From: Mytilus californianus
Taxonomy: Eukaryota > Mollusca > Bivalvia > Mytilida > Mytilidae
Assembly (NCBI RefSeq): GCF_021869535.1
Contig: NW_026262690.1
Location: 9,907,501-9,971,500 of the forward strand
Direction: 5' to 3'
Length of the DNA stretch: 64,000 nt
The translations under genes and the position numbers were made by a program. The notes beneath the pieces were generated by a model. It was not told the DNA's origin, searched no databases, and saw only the letters and a list, made by a program, of their open reading frames with translations. The stretch's first letter is position 1, and every line of letters starts with the position of its first letter. Shown in pieces: positions 41,901 to 47,900 of the stretch.

Positions 41901-44900
41901 CAATGAAACAGTATAAAGTCAGACGCGTGTTTTCCCTCCTTTTTAGTATAATTGAAAAAAGTTCGAAAGAATAGTACAGGTAAAAGGAAGAGTTCAACGC
42001 GCACAAAATAAAGCCAAACATGCAACAACTCACCCTGCGATTAGCCTTTGAGAACACAATACAACAATAAAAATTTTGACGGTAAACATTTCAAATAAAA
42101 TATGTTACTCCACTCGGAAAATATGAAATATATATATATATATATCTTAAAATATACATGTCAGTTGATTGATTGATTGATTGATTGATTGATATTGTTT
42201 TCTTAACGTCTTAAGTCTACAGGAAGTAGGGAAAGAAGTTCCTCTGTGCTGAGTTATTGGTGGATATTTTGTATAGTTTCCATGGCTATATATAGCGGAA
42301 AATAAAGGTATACGTAATACAATTTTGCCTTGCAACGGCACATGTACGGACCCTTTAGCTAGCACGAGGACTTGACGTCCCCAATTCCGACCGGACGTAG
42401 CTGCGTATTTATACATATTTAACGGCCAAGCAGGCATTCCACTTTAGCTCTTTTACTCTACATCCCAGTAAAAACTAAGGATTTGCAATCTTAGTGAGAT
42501 ACATGTATTAGATAAATTTATTTTAAAAAAAATGACAACTCTGTATATAAAGAATAAAAATACATGATATATTTCTTTTCTTAAATATGTAAAATATGAT
42601 TTTCAGAAAGTCGACATTGTTGCCGCTCCTTTAACAGTTACTTTTGATAGGTCACAAGCCGTTGATTTCTTGTATCCAATTTTCTTTGACACTAACAGGA
42701 TCGTGATAGGGCGACCTATAGACGACGATGATAATAAGTGGAGGACTTTGATAGATATTTTTAGTGGAACTGTGCTGGCTTACATTGCTGCTAGTATAAT
42801 ATTTGTCACCATATTTTTATGCTTTGTGGAGAAGGTTAATCCTTATTATTTCTTTGAGAAAAATAAAGAGAAGAGTCGACTGAGTAAATTGTCTGATTGT
42901 GTTTGGTACAACTATGGAGCACTGTTAACTCAAGGTAGTGTGACAATTATATATGGAAAACGCCAAAATAGGTTATACATTGAGATAAATGACAAATGTT
43001 TCTGTGTCAATTCACCATGGTTTTAATAGAGAATAAGAAAATGGTGAAGATATAAAAAATATGGTAAACACCAAGTGAATAATTATTTTGCGTTGATACA
43101 CGGTAAGCGACATAGACACACCGGAGCCTTCAGTTATTTTTGTTGATACAAAAATTGGTAAAGATTCATATTAAAACATGGTTCTCTCATAATTCACAGT
43201 TTAAATGCATAGATATTGAGACAAAATGCACTTAGACTATCTTTATATTTTTTCAAATCCTATACCTAAATAAACAGGACACACTCATTAACAGACATTT
43301 ATCATTCTTAACATGTACACGTGTGTAACTGATGTATGTGCCCACGACACGTATGTCTTGATGAACCATCATCTGATGAGCATGATACCAAACGCCGCAT
43401 AGGAAGCAAAATTTATAAAGCAAATCGGTTGGAAGGGTATTGATTTTTTGCCTGATTTCAAATATTTTCTCTTTTACTTGCTTATAATCAATTCCCCAAA
43501 TTTATGTTCAGTTATTTAATACTCAATTTAGGAGGAACTAATACACCAGATTCGCAAACAGGACGAACTGTGCTGAGTTATTGGTGGATATTTTGTATAG
43601 TTTCCATGGCTATATATAGCGGTAACTTGGTGGCGTTTCTTACAGTTGCCAAAGATGAACTACCGTTTACTACAATGGCGGAAATGGTTAAACAGGACAA
43701 GTATAAGTGGGGACTTTATGGTAATGGCGCTATGCACAGCTATTTATCTGTAAGTAACCTATTAGATTAATCTTAAAAAAAATACACCTGTATATGAAGA
43801 CAAAAGTAAAATAACAAAAATACCGAACTCCCAAGGAAAATTCATATCGGAAAGTCTCTTATCAAGTGGCAAAATCAAAAGCTCCAACATATCAAACGAA
43901 TGGAAAACAACTGTCATATTCCTGACTTGGTACAGGCATTTCCTTATGTAGAAAAAGGAACACAGTGTATGCATCGAAATTTTAATCGGCATATATATAT
44001 TCTTTATTAAACCTGAATATGACCGACAGACTCCAACTGATAAGTACGAGCTCGAGTGATCTCATTTTCTTTTTTATTTAGAACTGTTCACAGGAATAGT
44101 ACCATTTACAAATTACTGACTGTATTTTCAACTTTCAATTTTTGTTTACGAAGGTTAAAAAACAATTTTTATGACTTCATCACTTCTTCCCCCTTCTTTA
44201 CCATCAATATGTGATGCACTTTCAAAGTCAAATTTATTGTCCGTTCCCGCAGAATACATCATGATAATGTAACTTACAAAGACAGTAAGGGTCCACAGTT
44301 ATGTCCTACCTAGGATATGTATAAAAGGAAATGCGTGTTTAGCGTCAACGATACAACACTCAAAAGAAAAATATACCCAAAAGACATCTAGAGGGCAAAA
44401 CAAAGTCTTCCACGATAGACATGTGTTATTACAATGTGACAAGCTCTTAATAGTGCTAAGTCTAGGAAAGTTGTAAATAGATCAAAGAGGAAGGAACAAT
44501 CAAAGATCTACATCTGGAATGAACATCAAATTCTCCGAATGAGAAAGAAAAACACTTTAGGATATGATACTTTGGGCAGGAACATGGATATGTTGCGGAT
44601 ATAAGTCAATTGGAACAATTTGTTTATGACTGCCCGCAGTTTATAAAAAGTACCTGTTAGTCTGGATAAAAATGGAAAAAAGAAAGTATGGAACAAACAC
44701 ATTTTAAAAATGAGAGTTAGAAAAATTGTAATTATGTTTATGAAGATTTTTGAAGGGAAATTATCGGATGATAGCAATATATCTTGATATATTATATATT
44801 AACTTATGTAGGACACTGAACATAAAGTCGATTTGAAATCATCTTTTGTTTTAATTGTTTAGGAATCAACCTTGCCGATTCATAAGGAGGTCTGGAATGG

Positions 44901-47900
44901 AATCGTAGATTTTAATCACAGTGACCCAAGTGTTCTTATGTCAAGTGAAGATAAACAATTTGATAAAGTTATCAATGGGAACTACGCATACTTTGCTGTA
45001 AATTTGGTTGCACAATATTATAAAGTTAGAGGATTTGACATTATCATACTACCAGAAATTATTGCTACAATTCCTAATGCTTTTGCACTTCAAAAGAATT
45101 CTCCTTATGAAGAAATGTTTTCAAGCGAGTAAGTATATAAATAAAATTCATAGATACCAGGATTGAAATTTTCTATGCCAGACGCGCGTTTTGTCTAAAA
45201 AAGACTCATCAGTGACGCTCGAATCCAAAAGTTAAAAAGGCCACATAAAGTAAGAAGTTAGAGCATCGAGGACTCACAATTCCGAAAGTTTTTGCCAAAA
45301 AAAGCTAAGGTTATATATTGCTTTGGTAGAAAATTCTTAGTAATTCTGCCTTTAACAGCAACACACAAACAAACAAACTCAAACGTATAACATGTTTACT
45401 TATATTGTTGAAAAAATCGTTATAACTTGAGATGAAGAACGGCAATGAAAACTTTTTACCATATCCCCCTTTTTCCATTTTTTATCTATATACTACGTAG
45501 TTGTTTAGTGCTTGCTTAATTTGTATATTTAAGTGCACTTTCTTTGGATTCTCGATTCTGCGATAAGAAAACAGTATTTTATAAATACCGCCTTGTTTAT
45601 AAAATTCATGACTGAAATCGAAGGATAAATAAATGTATATGAACAAAAACAAATAACAAAGAATTTTGGGTGACTATTCTGTCTACTATTCAAAAGTGTG
45701 AATCGTAGATACAAATTCCTTGTTTAAGGTCACATAAAAACTTTTGTTTGTGAAGCACTATACTGGTTCCAACCGCAAAGACGTCATCATTATACTGGAC
45801 TTTCTGATCGACAAGATATCTCTTGGGTTTGGTGGATATATATAATAATTTGTCAAAATGTAGTTTATATCATGCTTTTTTCCAAAATATAATAAAAAGT
45901 ATGGGTCACCGGACTTTTTTTCCTGCTACAGCTTTTGCAAAATTGTCAGATTTTGTATAGATTATGCATGAAAAATCCAATTTTTTGTGGTAAAAAGAAA
46001 ACTACACCATAGAATTTTAAGATAAAATGTGAGAACAAAGCTCTTATAACATGCTTTCAAATAAGAGAAAAAAAAAGTAGGGTCACCGGACTTGTTTTCT
46101 TGCTACATATTAAAATAGGTAAATTCACAACACTTTCTATTATAAAAATTACTTACAAAGTTATCTCCCGTACTATCTGAGTTATCTACCCCTATGTGGC
46201 AAAGTTGAAAAAAAATGAATCAAATAAAAATATTGTGTTTTTTAGAAAATACAGCCGTAAATATGATAAAACCCATAATTTTCTATATTAACATGAAACG
46301 TCTTACACATGAATTACATACTACTCTCAAAATTTGCACATTTCATTAAAGATCTAGACCAATTGTTATCTGCTACTTCAAAATCCAAGATGGAGGAAGA
46401 CACCCAAGCCACCTTAATATATAAACATATCTTGCAAAGTCTTTTACCTCACTTTCAGATAGATTGATGATGTCCTATCACTCAATAGATATAAGAAGAT
46501 GTAGTATGAGTGCCAATGAGACAACTCTCCATCCAAGTCAAAATGTATAACAGTAAACCATTATAGGTCAAAGTACGGTCTTCAACACGGAGCCTTGGCT
46601 CACACCGAACAGCAAGCTATAAAGGGCCCCAAAAATTACTAGTGTAAAACCATTCAAACGGGAAAACCAACGGTCTAATCTATATAAAAAACGAGAAACG
46701 AGAAACACTTATGAACCACATCAACAAACGACAACTACTGAACATCAGATTTCTGACTTAGGACAGGTGCAAACAATTGCAGCGGGTATAAACGTTTTAA
46801 TGGTACCAAACATTCACCCTTATCTGAAACAATAGCGTAACATCACACCATAGAAAGACATAATATAAAATATCAATTGAAATGGCTTCACTCAATCAAA
46901 AGACATATTAACACCAGTGAACATACACTGAACAAATAAATTTGATCTATGATACAATGTAAATACAAAATAAATAAACTAAGGAAAGAATAATTAAAGT
47001 AACATGTTATACCGCTGTGAAATGTTAAACAATTTAAGAAAAACAATATGCTTGAACAAAAATATCAGCCATTTGCAATTACTTTAAACACAGGTACAAT
47101 TTTTTTGTTAGGTATACGTGTACAGTTCAAATAGAGAAAGGAAATATTTTTACAAAATAAATAATTTTAATGTTCATAGTACGAAGAAGTGAAAATTTAT
47201 AGTAATACCAAACACCATACAAGCTATAACCCACTTTCACTGAATCTTTGCATCACATATATCTCAGTAAACTTGAGATAAGTGATATTACCGAAACTAG
47301 AATGTCTGATTCATATCTTTTATTCAATAATTACACAGATAGACGACTTCAAACTAGAATCTATGACAAACCTTTCCAATTGTCAATTTCCCATTTCAAA
47401 GCATTGACATACCCTATGCTCCACCGTATAATGTTCATATATCTCATTTAATATGTCAAGTTCGTGCGTGTTCGCACTATAAGACATCCCAGGGGTATGC
47501 TACACGTAACACCAAAACTGCTTCAGCAGAATAAGGAAGAAGAACGACAGAAATCGACACTACACAAGTTTTACGGTCACCATCACGAATTGGTTGGCCT
47601 ATATCATGTGTCTCTGTTCATCTTACTAGCGACATGTTATCACGGTCTTAGATCCAGAATACTAATATTATTTTACTAACTGTGTCCTATTCTCGATTAT
47701 GGCATTCCGACGGATTGTGAATTCGCGGGTGCTGCATGCATAGCAAGAGACACTGACCTTGTCGGCGCATCCGGTCTCGTTACCTTTTGGAGTCGATGAG
47801 ATTCCCTAATTTTTGTTGGGTTATCTTGATTTATGTACTCTTGATCAATTGACGAGATTTGAACATTGGTAAACTACTGTAGCCTAAGTTAACCTCAAAT

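Noticed and set aside
42147..42437. 96-codon minus-strand frame
   Set aside because: It spans a microsatellite, the copied receptor exon in antisense and a retroposon head, so it is a chance frame.
42670..43026. Receptor exon extended through 43026 without splicing
   Set aside because: The frame after 42934 leaves the family pattern, while a GT donor at 42935 and acceptor at 43531 restore the conserved QGG pore exit.
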